Origin: Nomia melanderi
Lineage: Eukaryota > Arthropoda > Insecta > Hymenoptera > Halictidae
DNA length: 64,000 nucleotides
Direction of reading: 5' to 3'
Assembly (NCBI RefSeq): GCF_051020985.1
Contig: NW_027475141.1
Span: 372,001 to 436,000, forward strand
Shown: positions 37,864-50,100 of the stretch, piece by piece
Numbering within the stretch: the first letter of the stretch is position 1
Layout of the letters: each line of letters begins with the position of its first letter
Made by a program: the position numbers and the translations under genes
The notes under the pieces: model-generated
What the model was told of the DNA's origin: nothing
Seen by the model: only the letters and a program-made list of their open reading frames with translations
Databases searched by the model: none

Positions 37864-40800
37864 AGGGGCCTCCTACGGACAATGCACTTCGATTTATTGC
37901 GCTATCTCTAATAGCACCCGAGATATCACCAGATATATATTGGATTTTTCCCTGACCCTGAGTGTCCGGCCCCATGAGACGATGGTTTTCTCGGCCCCTG
38001 GTGGTCCGAGGTCGTTCCCGCTGCACAGATGCATGCGCCAGGGCCTCCTGCAGATAATTCACTTTGGATTATTGCGCTATCTCTAATAGCACCCGGGATA
38101 TCACCAGATATATATTGGATTTTCCCCTGACCCTGAGTGTCCGGCCCCGTGAGACGGTGGTTTTCTCGGCCCCTGGTGGTCCGAGGTCGTTCCCGCTGCA
38201 CAGATTCATGCGCCAGGGCCTCCTACAGACAATGCACTTTGATTTATTGCGCTATCTCTAATAGCACCCGAGATATCACCAGATGTGTATTGGATTTTTC
38301 CCCGTCTCTGAGCGTCCGGCCCCATGAGACGGTGGTTTTCTCGGCTCCTGGTGGTCCGAGGTCGTTCCCGCTGCACAGATTCATGCGCCAGGGCCTCCTA
38401 CAGACAATGCACTTTGATTTATTGCGCTATCTGTAATAGCACCCGAGATATCACTAGATATATATTGGATTTTTACATGACCCTGAGTGTCCGGCCCCAT
38501 GAGACGGTGGTTTTCTCGTCCCGTGGTGGTCCGAGATCGTTCCCGCTGCACAGATTCATGCGCCAGGGCCTCCTACAGACAATGCACTTTGATTTATTGC
38601 GCAATCTGTAATAGCACCCGAGATATCACCAGATATATGCTGGATTTTTACATGACCTTGGGTGACGGATTCCGAATATCTGTAATTTTCTCGGCCCCTG
38701 GTGGTCCGAGGTCGTTCCTGCTGCACAGATTCATTCGCCAGTGCCTTCTGGAGACAATGCACTTTGATTTATTGCGCTATCTCTAATAGCACCCGAGATA
38801 ACACCAGATATATATTGGATTTTTCCCTGATCCTGACAGTCCGGCCCCATGAGACGGTGATTTTCTCGGCCCCTGGTGGTCCGAGGTCGTTCCCGCTGCA
38901 CAGATTCATGCGCCAGTGCCTTCTGGAGACAATGCACTTTGATTTATTGCGCTATCTCTAATAGCACCCGAGATATCACCAGATATATATTGGATTTTTC
39001 CCTGACCCTGAATGCCCGGCCCCATGAGACGGTGGTTTTCTCGGCCCCTGGTGGTCCGAGGTCGTTCCCGCTGGCCAGATGCATGCGGCAGGCATCCTAC
39101 AGACAATGCACTTTGGTTTATTGCGCTATGTCTAATAGCACCCGAGATATCACCAGTTATATATTGGATTTTTCCCTGACCCTGAGTGTCCGGCCCCATG
39201 AGACGGTGGTTTTCTCGGCCCCTGGTAGTCCGAGGTCGTTCCCGCTGGCCAGATTCATGCGCCAGGGCCTCCTACAGACAATGCACATTGGTTTATTGCG
39301 CTATCTCTATTAGCACCCGAGATATCAGCAGATATATATTGGATTTTTCCCTGACCCTGAGTGTCCGGCCCCATGAGACGGTGGTTTTCCCGGCCCCTGG
39401 TGGTCCGAGGTCGTTCCCGCTTCACAGATGCATGCGCCAGGGCCTCCTGCAGATAATTCACTTTGGTTTATTGCGCTATCTCTAATAGCACCCGAGATAT
39501 CACCAGATATATATTGGATTTTTCCCTGACCCTGAGTGTCCGGCCCCATGAGACGGTGGTTTTCTCGGACACTGGTGGTCCGAGGTCGTTCCCGCTGCAC
39601 AGATGCATGCGCCAGGGCCTCCTGCAGATAATTCACTTTGGATTATTGCGCTATCTCTAATAGCACCCCAGATATCAACAGATATATATTGGATTTTCCC
39701 CTGACCCTGAGTGTCCGGCCCCATGAGACGGTGGTTTTCTCGGCCCCTGGTGGTCCGAGGTCGTTCCCGCTGGCCAGATTCATGCGGCAGGCCTCCTACA
39801 GACAATGCACTTTGGTTTATTGCGCTATGTCTAATAGCACCCGAGATATCACCAGATATATATTGGATTTTTCCCTGACCCTGAGTGTCCGGCCACATGA
39901 GACGGTGGTTTTCTCGGCCCCTGGTGGTCCGAGGTCGTTCCCGCTGCCCAGATTCATGCGCCAGGGCCTCCTACGGACCATGCACTTTGATTTATTGCGC
40001 TATCTCTAATAGCACACGAGATATCAACAGATATATATTGGATTTTCCCCTGACCCTGAGTGTCCGGCCCCATGAGACGGTGGTTTTCTCGACCCCTGGT
40101 GGTCCGAGGTCGTTCCCGCTGGCCAGATTCATGCGCCAGGCCTCCTACAGACAATGCACTTTGGTTTATTGCGCTATCTCTAACACCACACGAGATATCA
40201 CCAGGTATATATTGGATTTTCCCCTGACCCTGAGTGTCCTGCCCCATGTGACCGTGGTTTTCTCGGCCCCTGGTGCTCCGAGGTCGTTCCCGCTGGCCAG
40301 ATTCATGCGCCAGGCCTCCTACAGACAATGCACATTGGTTTATTGCGCTATCTCTATTAGCACCCGAGATATCAGCAGATATATATTGGATTTTTCCCAG
40401 ACCCTGAGTGTCCGGCCCCATGAGACGGTGGTTTTCCCGGCCCCTGGTGGTCCGAGGTCGTTCCCGCTTCACAGATGCATGCGCCAGGGCCTCCTGCAGA
40501 TAATTCACTTTGGTTTATTGCGCTATCTCTAACAGCACCCGAGATATCACCAGATATATATTGGATTTTTCCCTGACCCTGAGTGTCCGGCCCCATGAGA
40601 CGGTGGTTTTCTCGGCCCCTGGTGGTCCGAGGTCGTTCCCGCTGGCCAGATGCATGCGGCAGGCATCCTACAGACAATGCACTTTGGTTTATTGCGCTAT
40701 GTCTAATAGCACCCGAGATATCACCAGTTATATATTGGATTTTTCCCTGATCCTGACAGTCCGGCCCCATGAGACGGTGATTTTCTCGGCCTCTGGTGGT

Positions 40801-41707
40801 CCGAGGACGTTCCCGCTGCCCAGATTCATGCGCCAGGGCCTCCTACAGACAATGCACTTTGATTTATTGCGCTATCTGTAATAGCACCCGAGAAAGCACC
40901 AAATATATTTTGGATTTTTCCCTGACCCTGAGTGTCCGGCCCCATGAGACGGTGGTTTTCTCGTCCCCTGGTGGTCCGAGGTCGTTCCCGCTGCACAGAT
41001 TCATGCGCCAAGGCCTCCTGCAGATAATTCACTTTGGTTTATTGCGCTATCTCTAATAGCACCCGAGATATCACCAGGTATATATTGGATTTTCCCCTGA
41101 CCCTGAGTGTCCGGCCCCATGTGACCGTGGTTTTCTCGGCCCCTGGTGCTCCGAGGTCGTTCCCGCTGGCCAGATTCATGCGCCAGGCCTCCTACAGACA
41201 ATGCACGTTGGTTTATTGCGCTATCTCTATTAGCACCCGAGATATCAGCAGATATATATTGGATTTTTCCCTGACCCTGAGTGTCCGGCCCCATGAGACG
41301 GTGGTTTTCCCGGCCCCTGGTGGTCCGAGGTCGTTCCCGCTTCACAGATGCATGCGCCAGGGCCTCCTGCAGATAATTCACTTTGGTTTATTGCGCTATC
41401 TCTAATAGCACCCGAGATATCACCAGATATATATTGGATTTTTCCCTGATCCTGAGTGTCCGGCCCCATGAGACGGTGGTTTTCTCGGCCCCTGGTGGTC
41501 CGAGGTCGTTCCCGCTTCACAGATACATGCACCAGGACCTCCTGCAGACAATGCACTTTGATTTATCGCGCAATCTGTAATAGAACCCGAGATATTACCA
41601 GATATATGCTGGATTATTACATGACATTGGGTGACGGATACCGAAAATATGTAATTTTCTCGGCCCCTGGTGGTCCGATGTCGTCCCTGCTGTACAGATT
41701 AATGCGC
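37864..41707. repeat. HOR block V, unit D (22 monomers, 3,844 bp)
   Basis: It aligns with unit E at +3,844 until about 38.9 kb and then at +4,019 until about 41.06 kb. Compared with E it lacks one monomer near 38.88 kb and eight monomers (1,397 bp) near 41.07 kb; both gaps are whole numbers of monomers. The unit opens with AGGGGCCTCCTACGG and the CACTTCGATTTATTG variant and contains class B units near 38,663 and 41,632. Confidence 0.9.
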
Positions 41708-44700
41708 AGGGGCCTCCTACGGACAATGCACTTCGATTTATTGCGCTATCTCTAATAGCACCCGAGATATCACCAGATATATATTGGATTTTTCCCTGAC
41801 CCTGAGTGTCCGGCCCCATGAGACGATGGTTTTCTCGGCCCCTGGTGGTCCGAGGTCGTTCCCGCTGCACAGATGCATGCGCCAGGGCCTCCTGCAGATA
41901 ATTCACTTTGGATTATTGCGCTATCTCTAATAGCACCCGGGATATCACCAGATATATATTGGATTTTCCCCTGACCCTGAGTGTCCGGCCCCGTGAGACG
42001 GTGGTTTTCTCGGCCCCTGGTGGTCCGAGGTCGTTCCCGCTGCACAGATTCATGCGCCAGGGCCTCCTACAGACAATGCACTTTGATTTATTGCGCTATC
42101 TCTAATAGCACCCGAGATATCACCAGATGTGTATTGGATTTTTCCCCGTCTCTGAGCGTCCGGCCCCATGAGACGGTGGTTTTCTCGGCTCCTGGTGGTC
42201 CGAGGTCGTTCCCGCTGCACAGATTCATGCGCCAGGGCCTCCTACAGACAATGCACTTTGATTTATTGCGCTATCTGTAATAGCACCCGAGATATCACTA
42301 GATATATATTGGATTTTTACATGACCCTGAGTGTCCGGCCCCATGAGACGGTGGTTTTCTCGTCCCGTGGTGGTCCGAGATCGTTCCCGCTGCACAGATT
42401 CATGCGCCAGGGCCTCCTACAGACAATGCACTTTGATTTATTGCGCAATCTGTAATAGCACCCGAGATATCACCAGATATATGCTGGATTTTTACATGAC
42501 CTTGGGTGACGGATTCCGAATATCTGTAATTTTCTCGGCCCCTGGTGGTCCGAGGTCGTTCCTGCTGCACAGATTCATTCGCCAGTGCCTTCTGGAGACA
42601 ATGCACTTTGATTTATTGCGCTATCTCTAATAGCACCCGAGATAACACCAGATATATATTGGATTTTTCCCTGATCCTGACAGTCCGGCCCCATGAGACG
42701 GTGATTTTCTCGGCCCCTGGTGGTCCGAGGTCGTTCCCGCTGAACGGATTCATGCGCCAGGGCTTCCTGCAGACAATGCACTTTGATTTATCGCGCTATC
42801 TGCAATAGCACCTGAGATATCATCAGATATATATTAGATTTTTCCCTGACCCTGAGTGTCCGGCCCCATGAGACGGTGGTTTTCTCGGCCCCTGGTGGTC
42901 CGAGGTCGTTCCCGCTGCACAGATTCATGCGCCAGTGCCTTCTGGAGACAATGCACTTTGATTTATTGCGCTATCTCTAATAGCACCCGAGATATCACCA
43001 GATATATATTGGATTTTTCCCTGACCCTGAATGCCCGGCCCCATGAGACGGTGGTTTTCTCGGCCCCTGGTGGTCCGAGGTCGTTCCCGCTGGCCAGATG
43101 CATGCGGCAGGCATCCTACAGACAATGCACTTTGGTTTATTGCGCTATGTCTAATAGCACCCGAGATATCACCAGTTATATATTGGATTTTTCCCTGACC
43201 CTGAGTGTCCGGCCCCATGAGACGGTGGTTTTCTCGGCCCCTGGTAGTCCGAGGTCGTTCCCGCTGGCCAGATTCATGCGCCAGGGCCTCCTACAGACAA
43301 TGCACATTGGTTTATTGCGCTATCTCTATTAGCACCCGAGATATCAGCAGATATATATTGGATTTTTCCCTGACCCTGAGTGTCCGGCCCCATGAGACGG
43401 TGGTTTTCCCGGCCCCTGGTGGTCCGAGGTCGTTCCCGCTTCACAGATGCATGCGCCAGGGCCTCCTGCAGATAATTCACTTTGGTTTATTGCGCTATCT
43501 CTAATAGCACCCGAGATATCACCAGATATATATTGGATTTTTCCCTGACCCTGAGTGTCCGGCCCCATGAGACGGTGGTTTTCTCGGACACTGGTGGTCC
43601 GAGGTCGTTCCCGCTGCACAGATGCATGCGCCAGGGCCTCCTGCAGATAATTCACTTTGGATTATTGCGCTATCTCTAATAGCACCCCAGATATCAACAG
43701 ATATATATTGGATTTTCCCCTGACCCTGAGTGTCCGGCCCCATGAGACGGTGGTTTTCTCGGCCCCTGGTGGTCCGAGGTCGTTCCCGCTGGCCAGATTC
43801 ATGCGGCAGGCCTCCTACAGACAATGCACTTTGGTTTATTGCGCTATGTCTAATAGCACCCGAGATATCACCAGATATATATTGGATTTTTCCCTGACCC
43901 TGAGTGTCCGGCCACATGAGACGGTGGTTTTCTCGGCCCCTGGTGGTCCGAGGTCGTTCCCGCTGCCCAGATTCATGCGCCAGGGCCTCCTACGGACCAT
44001 GCACTTTGATTTATTGCGCTATCTCTAATAGCACACGAGATATCAACAGATATATATTGGATTTTCCCCTGACCCTGAGTGTCCGGCCCCATGAGACGGT
44101 GGTTTTCTCGACCCCTGGTGGTCCGAGGTCGTTCCCGCTGGCCAGATTCATGCGCCAGGCCTCCTACAGACAATGCACTTTGGTTTATTGCGCTATCTCT
44201 AACACCACACGAGATATCACCAGGTATATATTGGATTTTCCCCTGACCCTGAGTGTCCTGCCCCATGTGACCGTGGTTTTCTCGGCCCCTGGTGCTCCGA
44301 GGTCGTTCCCGCTGGCCAGATTCATGCGCCAGGCCTCCTACAGACAATGCACATTGGTTTATTGCGCTATCTCTATTAGCACCCGAGATATCAGCAGATA
44401 TATATTGGATTTTTCCCAGACCCTGAGTGTCCGGCCCCATGAGACGGTGGTTTTCCCGGCCACTGGTGGTCCGAGGTCGTTCCCGCTTCACAGATGCATG
44501 CGCCAGGGCCTCCTGCAGATAATTCACTTTGGTTTATTGCGCTATCTCTAACAGCACCCGAGATATCACCAGATATATATTGGATTTTTCCCTGACCCTG
44601 AGTGTCCGGCCCCATGAGACGGTGGTTTTCTCGGCCCCTGGTGGTCCGAGGTCGTTCCCGCTGGCCAGATGCATGCGGCAGGCATCCTACAGACAATGCA

Positions 44701-47123
44701 CTTTGGTTTATTGCGCTATGTCTAATAGCACCCGAGATATCACCAGTTATATATTGGATTTTTCCCTGATCCTGACAGTCCGGCCCCATGAGACGGTGAT
44801 TTTCTCGGCCTCTGGTGGTCCGAGGACGTTCCCGCTGCCCAGATTCATGCGCCAGGGCCTCCTACAGACAATGCACTTTGATTTATTGCGCTATCTGTAA
44901 TAGCACCCGAGAAAGCACCAAATATATTTTGGATTTTTCCCTGACCCTGAGTGTCCGGCCCCATGAGACGGTGGTTTTCTCGTCCCCTGGTGGTCCGAGG
45001 TCGTTCCCGCTGCACAGATTCATGCGCCAAGGCCTCCTGCAGATAATTCACTTTGGTTTATTGCGCTATCTCTAATAGCACCCGAGATATCACCAGATAT
45101 ATATTGGATTTTCCCCTGACCCAGAGTGTCCGGCCCCATGTGACGGTGGTTTTCTCGGCCCCTTGTGGTCCGAGGTCGTTCCCGCTGCACAGATTCATGC
45201 GCCAGTGCCTCCTGCAGACAATGCATTTTGATTTATTGCGCTATCTGTAATAGCACCCGAGATATCACCAGATATATATTGGATTTTCCCCTGACCCTGA
45301 GTGACCGGCCCCATGAGACGGTGGTTTTCTCGGCCCCCGGTGGTCCGAGGTCGTCCCGCTGCACAGATTCATGCGCCAGGGCCTCCTACAGACAATGCAC
45401 TTTGATTTATTGCGCTATCTGTAATAGCACCCGAGATATCACCAGATATATATTGGATTTTTCCCTGACCCTGAGTTTCCAGTCCCATGAGACGGTGGTT
45501 GTCTCGGCCCCTGGTGGTCCGAGGTCGTTCCCGCTGCACAGATTCATGCGCCAGGGCCTCCTGCAGATAATTCACTCTGGTTGTTTGCGCTACCTCTAAT
45601 AGCACCCGAGATATCACCAGATATATATTGGATTTTCCCCTGACCCTGAGCGTCCGGCCCCATGAGACTGTGGTTTTCTCTGCCCCTGGTTGTCCGAGGT
45701 CGTTCCCGCTGCACAGATTCATGCGCCAGGGCCCCCTACAGACAATGCACTTTGATTTATTGCGCTATCTGTAATAGCACCCGAGAAAGCACCATATATA
45801 TGCTGGATTTTTACATGACCCTGAGTGAGCGGCCCGTGAAACGGTGGTTTTCTCGGCCCCTGGTGGTCCGCGGTCGATCCTGCTACACAGATTCATGCGC
45901 CAGGGCCTCCTGCAGACAATGCACTTTGATTTATTGCGCCATCTGTAATAGCACCCGAGATATCACCAGATATATATTGGATTTTCCCCTGACCCTGAGT
46001 GTCCGGCCCCATGAGACGGTGGTTTTCTCGTCCCCTGGTGGTCCGAGGTCGTTCCCGCTGCACAGATTCATGCGCCAGGGCCTCCTGCAGATAATTCACT
46101 TTGGTTTATTGCGCTATCTCTAATAGCACCCGAGATATCACCAGATATATATTGGATTTTCCCCTGACCCAGAGTGTCCGGCCACATGAGACGGTGGTTT
46201 TCTCGGCCCCTGGTGGTCCGAGGTCGTTCCCGCTGCCCAGATTCATGCGCCAGGGCCTCCTACGGACCATGCACTTTGATTTATTGCGCTATCTCTAATA
46301 GCACACGAGATATCAACAGATATATATTGGATTTTCCCCTGACCCTGAGTGTCCGGCCCCATGAGACGGTGGTTTTCTCGACCCCTGGTGGTCCGAGGTC
46401 GTTCCCGCTGGCCAGATTCATGCGCCAGGCCTCCTACAGACAATGCACTTTGGTTTATTGCGCTATCTCTAACACCACACGAGATATCACCAGGTATATA
46501 TTGGATTTTCCCCTGACCCTGAGTGTCCGGCCCCATGTGACCGTGGTTTTCTCGGCCCCTGGTGCTCCGAGGTCGTTCCCGCTGGCCAGATTCATGCGCC
46601 AGGCCTCCTACAGACAATGCACATTGGTTTATTGCGCTATCTCTATTAGCACCCGAGATATCAGCAGATATATATTGGATTTTTCCCTGACCCTGAGTGT
46701 CCGGCCCCATGAGACGGTGGTTTTCCCGGCCCCTGGTGGTCCGAGGTCGTTCCCGCTTCACAGATGCATGCGCCAGGGCCTCCTGCAGATAATTCACTTT
46801 GGTTTATTGCGCTATCTCTAATAGCACCCGAGATATCACCAGATATATATTGGATTTTTCCCTGACCCTGAGTGTCCGGCCCCATGAGACGGTGGTTTTC
46901 TCGGCCCCTGGTGGTCCGAGGTCGTTCCCGCTTCACAGATACATGCACCAGGACCTCCTGCAGACAATGCACTTTGATTTATCGCGCAATCTGTAATAGA
47001 ACCCGAGATATTACCAGATATATGCTGGATTATTACATGACATTGGGTGACGGATACCGAAAATATGTAATTTTCTCGGCCCCTGGTGGTCCGATGTCGT
47101 CCCTGCTGTACAGATTAATGCGC
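41708..47123. repeat. HOR block V, unit E (31 monomers, 5,416 bp)
   Basis: It starts with AGGGGCCTCCTACGG after ATGCGC, as D and F do. It holds the fullest series of block V: the GTGAGACGG unit, the GATGTGTATTGG unit, TCTCGTCCCGTGG, a class B unit (42,507), the GATAACACC unit, several 174-bp monomers, the GAGAAAGCACCAAATATATT unit and an eight-monomer insert at about 45.07-46.47 kb. The insert carries CCCCGGTGGTCCGAGGTCG (a one-base deletion follows in GTCGTCCCGC) and a class A/B hybrid at about 45.81 kb. Confidence 0.92.
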
Positions 47124-50100
47124 AGGGGCCTCCTACGGACAATGCACTTCGATTTATTGCGCTATCTCTAATAGCACCCGAGATATCACCAGATATATAT
47201 TGGATTTTTCCCTGACCCTGAGTGTCCGGCCCCATGAGACGATGGTTTTCTCGGCCCCTGGTGGTCCGAGGTCGTTCCCGCTGCACAGATGCATGCGCCA
47301 GGGCCTCCTGCAGATAATTCACTTTGGATTATTGCGCTATCTCTAATAGCACCCGGGATATCACCAGATATATATTGGATTTTCCCCTGACCCTGAGTGT
47401 CCGGCCCCGTGAGACGGTGGTTTTCTCGGCCCCTGGTGGTCCGAGGTCGTTCCCGCTGCACAGATTCATGCGCCAGGGCCTCCTACAGACAATGCACTTT
47501 GATTTATTGCGCTATCTCTAATAGCACCCGAGATATCACCAGATGTGTATTGGATTTTTCCCCGTCTCTGAGCGTCCGGCCCCATGAGACGGTGGTTTTC
47601 TCGGCTCCTGGTGGTCCGAGGTCGTTCCCGCTGCACAGATTCATGCGCCAGGGCCTCCTACAGACAATGCACTTTGATTTATTGCGCTATCTGTAATAGC
47701 ACCCGAGATATCACTAGATATATATTGGATTTTTACATGACCCTGAGTGTCCGGCCCCATGAGACGGTGGTTTTCTCGTCCCGTGGTGGTCCGAGATCGT
47801 TCCCGCTGCACAGATTCATGCGCCAGGGCCTCCTACAGACAATGCACTTTGATTTATTGCGCAATCTGTAATAGCACCCGAGATATCACCAGATATATGC
47901 TGGATTTTTACATGACCTTGGGTGACGGATTCCGAATATCTGTAATTTTCTCGGCCCCTGGTGGTCCGAGGTCGTTCCTGCTGCACAGATTCATTCGCCA
48001 GTGCCTTCTGGAGACAATGCACTTTGATTTATTGCGCTATCTCTAATAGCACCCGAGATAACACCAGATATATATTGGATTTTTCCCTGATCCTGACAGT
48101 CCGGCCCCATGAGACGGTGATTTTCTCGGCCCCTGGTGGTCCGAGGTCGTTCCCGCTGAACGGATTCATGCGCCAGGGCTTCCTGCAGACAATGCACTTT
48201 GATTTATCGCGCTATCTGCAATAGCACCTGAGATATCATCAGATATATATTAGATTTTTCCCTGACCCTGAGTGTCCGGCCCCATGAGACGGTGGTTTTC
48301 TCGGCCCCTGGTGGTCCGAGGTCGTTCCCGCTGCACAGATTCATGCGCCAGTGCCTTCTGGAGACAATGCACTTTGATTTATTGCGCTATCTCTAATAGC
48401 ACCCGAGATATCACCAGATATATATTGGATTTTTCCCTGACCCTGAATGCCCGGCCCCATGAGACGGTGGTTTTCTCGGCCCCTGGTGGTCCGAGGTCGT
48501 TCCCGCTGGCCAGATGCATGCGGCAGGCATCCTACAGACAATGCACTTTGGTTTATTGCGCTATGTCTAATAGCACCCGAGATATCACCAGTTATATATT
48601 GGATTTTTCCCTGACCCTGAGTGTCCGGCCCCATGAGACGGTGGTTTTCTCGGCCCCTGGTAGTCCGAGGTCGTTCCCGCTGGCCAGATTCATGCGCCAG
48701 GGCCTCCTACAGACAATGCACATTGGTTTATTGCGCTATCTCTATTAGCACCCGAGATATCAGCAGATATATATTGGATTTTTCCCTGACCCTGAGTGTC
48801 CGGCCCCATGAGACGGTGGTTTTCCCGGCCCCTGGTGGTCCGAGGTCGTTCCCGCTTCACAGATGCATGCGCCAGGGCCTCCTGCAGATAATTCACTTTG
48901 GTTTATTGCGCTATCTCTAATAGCACCCGAGATATCACCAGATATATATTGGATTTTTCCCTGACCCTGAGTGTCCGGCCCCATGAGACGGTGGTTTTCT
49001 CGGACACTGGTGGTCCGAGGTCGTTCCCGCTGCACAGATGCATGCGCCAGGGCCTCCTGCAGATAATTCACTTTGGATTATTGCGCTATCTCTAATAGCA
49101 CCCCAGATATCAACAGATATATATTGGATTTTCCCCTGACCCTGAGTGTCCGGCCCCATGAGACGGTGGTTTTCTCGGCCCCTGGTGGTCCGAGGTCGTT
49201 CCCGCTGGCCAGATTCATGCGGCAGGCCTCCTACAGACAATGCACTTTGGTTTATTGCGCTATGTCTAATAGCACCCGAGATATCACCAGATATATATTG
49301 GATTTTTCCCTGACCCTGAGTGTCCGGCCACATGAGACGGTGGTTTTCTCGGCCCCTGGTGGTCCGAGGTCGTTCCCGCTGCCCAGATTCATGCGCCAGG
49401 GCCTCCTACGGACCATGCACTTTGATTTATTGCGCTATCTCTAATAGCACACGAGATATCAACAGATATATATTGGATTTTCCCCTGACCCTGAGTGTCC
49501 GGCCCCATGAGACGGTGGTTTTCTCGACCCCTGGTGGTCCGAGGTCGTTCCCGCTGGCCAGATTCATGCGCCAGGCCTCCTACAGACAATGCACTTTGGT
49601 TTATTGCGCTATCTCTAACACCACACGAGATATCACCAGGTATATATTGGATTTTCCCCTGACCCTGAGTGTCCTGCCCCATGTGACCGTGGTTTTCTCG
49701 GCCCCTGGTGCTCCGAGGTCGTTCCCGCTGGCCAGATTCATGCGCCAGGCCTCCTACAGACAATGCACATTGGTTTATTGCGCTATCTCTATTAGCACCC
49801 GAGATATCAGCAGATATATATTGGATTTTTCCCAGACCCTGAGTGTCCGGCCCCATGAGACGGTGGTTTTCCCGGCCCCTGGTGGTCCGAGGTCGTTCCC
49901 GCTTCACAGATGCATGCGCCAGGGCCTCCTGCAGATAATTCACTTTGGTTTATTGCGCTATCTCTAACAGCACCCGAGATATCACCAGATATATATTGGA
50001 TTTTTCCCTGACCCTGAGTGTCCGGCCCCATGAGACGGTGGTTTTCTCGGCCCCTGGTGGTCCGAGGTCGTTCCCGCTGGCCAGATGCATGCGGCAGGCA

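Larger units (their letters stand above)
10845..48050 (+). repeat. Class B monomers, dispersed (about 28 copies)
   Basis: In these monomers the part between GATATAT and TTTTCTCGG reads GCTGGATTTTTACATGACC, then TTGGGTGACGGATACCG or GGATTCCG, and then AAAATCTGTAA or AATATCTGTAA. Length is unchanged. Approximate positions of the GACGGA core are 10,861 (GTCGGA), 11,561, 14,012, 15,411, 15,761, 16,807, 17,509, 18,904, 19,430, 20,477, 22,575, 24,149, 25,025, 25,374, 26,075, 27,299, 27,474, 29,048, 30,623, 32,368, 34,467, 36,042, 37,788, 38,663, 41,632, 42,507, 47,047 and 47,922. The right half is of common type, often with GCAAGGGCCTCCTACGG or CATTCGCCAGTGCC. Confidence 0.85.
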
